Shown piece by piece: positions 4,321-5,286 of a stretch of DNA of 5,286 nt. Under the pieces are notes generated by a model that saw only the letters and a list, made by a program, of their open reading frames with translations, made no database searches and had not been told where the DNA came from. A program made the position numbers and the translations under genes. The stretch is from CBDUUP01 sp965370435 (GTDB lineage Bacteria > Chloroflexota > Anaerolineae > Anaerolineales > UBA11579): NCBI GenBank assembly GCA_965370435.1, contig CBDUUP010000313.1, forward strand, positions 1 to 5,286, given 5' to 3'. Position 1 is the stretch's first letter. Every line of letters starts with the position of its first letter.

Positions 4321-5286
4321 TCACGCTCCCTTAGCGGCTGCGACGGCTTTCTCGGCCGCCTGGGCAAGGGTTTCGGCGGTGATCATGTCGGCGTCGATGA
4401 GCAGTTGGCGGCCTTCTTTTGCGTTGGTCCCCACCAGGCGGACAATCATGGGAACATCGGGCTTGATCTCTTCTAGGGCAGCCAGGATGCCGCGAGCCAC
4501 CTCGTCGCAGCGGGTGATGCCGCCGAATATATTGATGAGGACGGCTTTTACGCCCGGGTCGCTGAGGATGATACGCAGCGCGGCGGCAACTTTTTCAGCG
4601 TCAGCCCCACCGCCAATGTCGAGGAAATTTGCCGGTTGGCCGCCAAAGAGTTTGATGATGTCCATGCTGGCCATGGCCAGTCCGGCGCCGTTGACCATGC
4701 AGCCAATCTCCCCGTCGAGTTTGATGTAGGTCAGGCCGTACTTACGGGCATTGATCTCGGCTGGAGCTTCCACGTCCAGGTCGCGCATTTCGACCAGGTC
4801 GGGATGGCGGAAGAGGGCGTTGTCATCCAGGCTCATTTTTCCGTCCAATGCGAGCAAGCGATCATCGGCGGTGATGACCAGGGGATTGATCTCTGCCAGG
4901 GTGGCATCGCTGTCTTTATAGGCGTTCCAAAGCCCAAAGGCGATCTGGCTGAAGGCCCGCCAATGATGGCGAGGGAGGTCAATTCCGGCGGCAATGCCTC
5001 GGGATTGGTAATCTCGCAAACCCAAAAGAGGATCTATGAGGACGCGGATGATTTTTTCGGGGGTTTCGCTGGCTACATCTTCGATGTCAACTCCGCCTGC
5101 GGCGGAGGCCATCATGACGGGTTTGCGGGCGGTGCGGTCGGTGGTGATGCCCAGGTAAATTTCGCTTTGGATGTCGGCTTGTTCGTCCACCAAGACTTTA
5201 CGGACGGGCAAGCCCTTGATTTCTAGCTGCAATATTGAGGCTGCCTGAGTTTCGGCTTCCTGGGAGGATTTGGCCAGGCGAATGCC
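4321..5286 (-). CDS. sucC: Succinyl-CoA ligase (ADP/GDP-forming), beta subunit, 5' end cut by window
   Basis: This is the nucleotide- and Mg-binding ATP-grasp subunit that works with SucD. The visible 321 residues (numbered from the window edge) run in frame to position 5286, so the gene is incomplete only because of the window; about 65 N-terminal residues are missing by comparison with the E. coli protein (388 aa). Visible motifs are MASAAGGVDIE (59-69), the Mg-binding EINPLVI with N134, D148 in LDGK (spaced 14 residues as in E. coli N199 and D213), GCMVNGAGLAM (195-205), ANFLDIGGGA (219-228) and NIFGGITRCD (252-261), typical of the C-terminal ligase domain. A TTG codon at 5232 is not the start, because family-like sequence continues upstream of it. 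The N-terminal residues that help decide ATP versus GTP are outside the window. The TGA stop lies 4 nt before the sucD ATG. The promoter is not in the window. Confidence 0.97.
   Translation of the reverse strand, partial: GIRLAKSSQEAETQAASILQLEIKGLPVRKVLVDEQADIQSEIYLGITTDRTARKPVMMASAAGGVDIEDVASETPEKIIRVLIDPLLGLRDYQSRGIAAGIDLPRHHWRAFSQIAFGLWNAYKDSDATLAEINPLVITADDRLLALDGKMSLDDNALFRHPDLVEMRDLDVEAPAEINARKYGLTYIKLDGEIGCMVNGAGLAMASMDIIKLFGGQPANFLDIGGGADAEKVAAALRIILSDPGVKAVLINIFGGITRCDEVARGILAALEEIKPDVPMIVRLVGTNAKEGRQLLIDADMITAETLAQAAEKAVAAAKGA

Noticed and set aside
4317..4367. 17-residue N-terminal extension of sucD
   Set aside because: It would overlap the sucC 3' end by 47 nt, is Arg/Pro-rich and absent from the family, and the ATG at 4316 has a good ribosome binding site.
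4636..5226. 196-aa open frame on the plus strand antisense to sucC
   Set aside because: It mirrors the codon structure of sucC, is rich in Gly/Asp/Val as expected from the reverse strand, and has no initiation signals.
1..5286. Undescribed multi-gene system, mobile element or CRISPR array
   Set aside because: Five of six genes are core metabolic families, and no repeat arrays, transposase, integrase, tRNA attachment site or defence-type domains are visible.

Overview
The window carries six protein genes, all of housekeeping type except one small lipoprotein. Base composition is moderate. The mix of a type 2 IPP isomerase, a prenyl diphosphate synthase with a DDLLGIWG second motif, SucCD, and a short lipoprotein with a Pro/Gly/Thr-rich linker suggests a bacterium of the Chloroflexota (Anaerolineae-like). 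That placement is inferred from protein flavour only; no marker gene confirms it.

Layout: on the minus strand at the left, fni (IPP/DMAPP isomerase, 1164-2186) is followed 74 nt later by a short-chain polyprenyl diphosphate synthase (76-1089), apparently one isoprenoid transcription unit. On the plus strand, divergent from fni, acpP (2315-2560) stands alone, with its own promoter and a textbook intrinsic terminator. A 329-nt gap follows. It holds the acpP terminator, a second terminator-like hairpin, a stretch without a convincing gene, and a near-consensus promoter with a dyad at its start point. That promoter drives a 161-aa lipoprotein gene (2890-3375). Convergent to it from the right, on the minus strand, lie sucC (5' part cut off by the window edge) and sucD (3456-4316), 4 nt apart, encoding succinyl-CoA ligase. 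An 80-nt gap with an 11-bp stem-loop separates the lipoprotein gene from sucD.

Functionally, Fni makes DMAPP from IPP and the neighbouring synthase condenses these into a longer prenyl diphosphate. AcpP carries acyl chains for fatty acid synthesis. The two lipid branches diverge from one 128-nt region in which two consensus -35 boxes sit back to back as a 16-bp inverted repeat; this is the most interesting regulatory structure seen. SucCD belongs to the TCA cycle. I see no mobile element, CRISPR array, tRNA, rRNA or defence system, and no clear sign of a novel multi-gene system.
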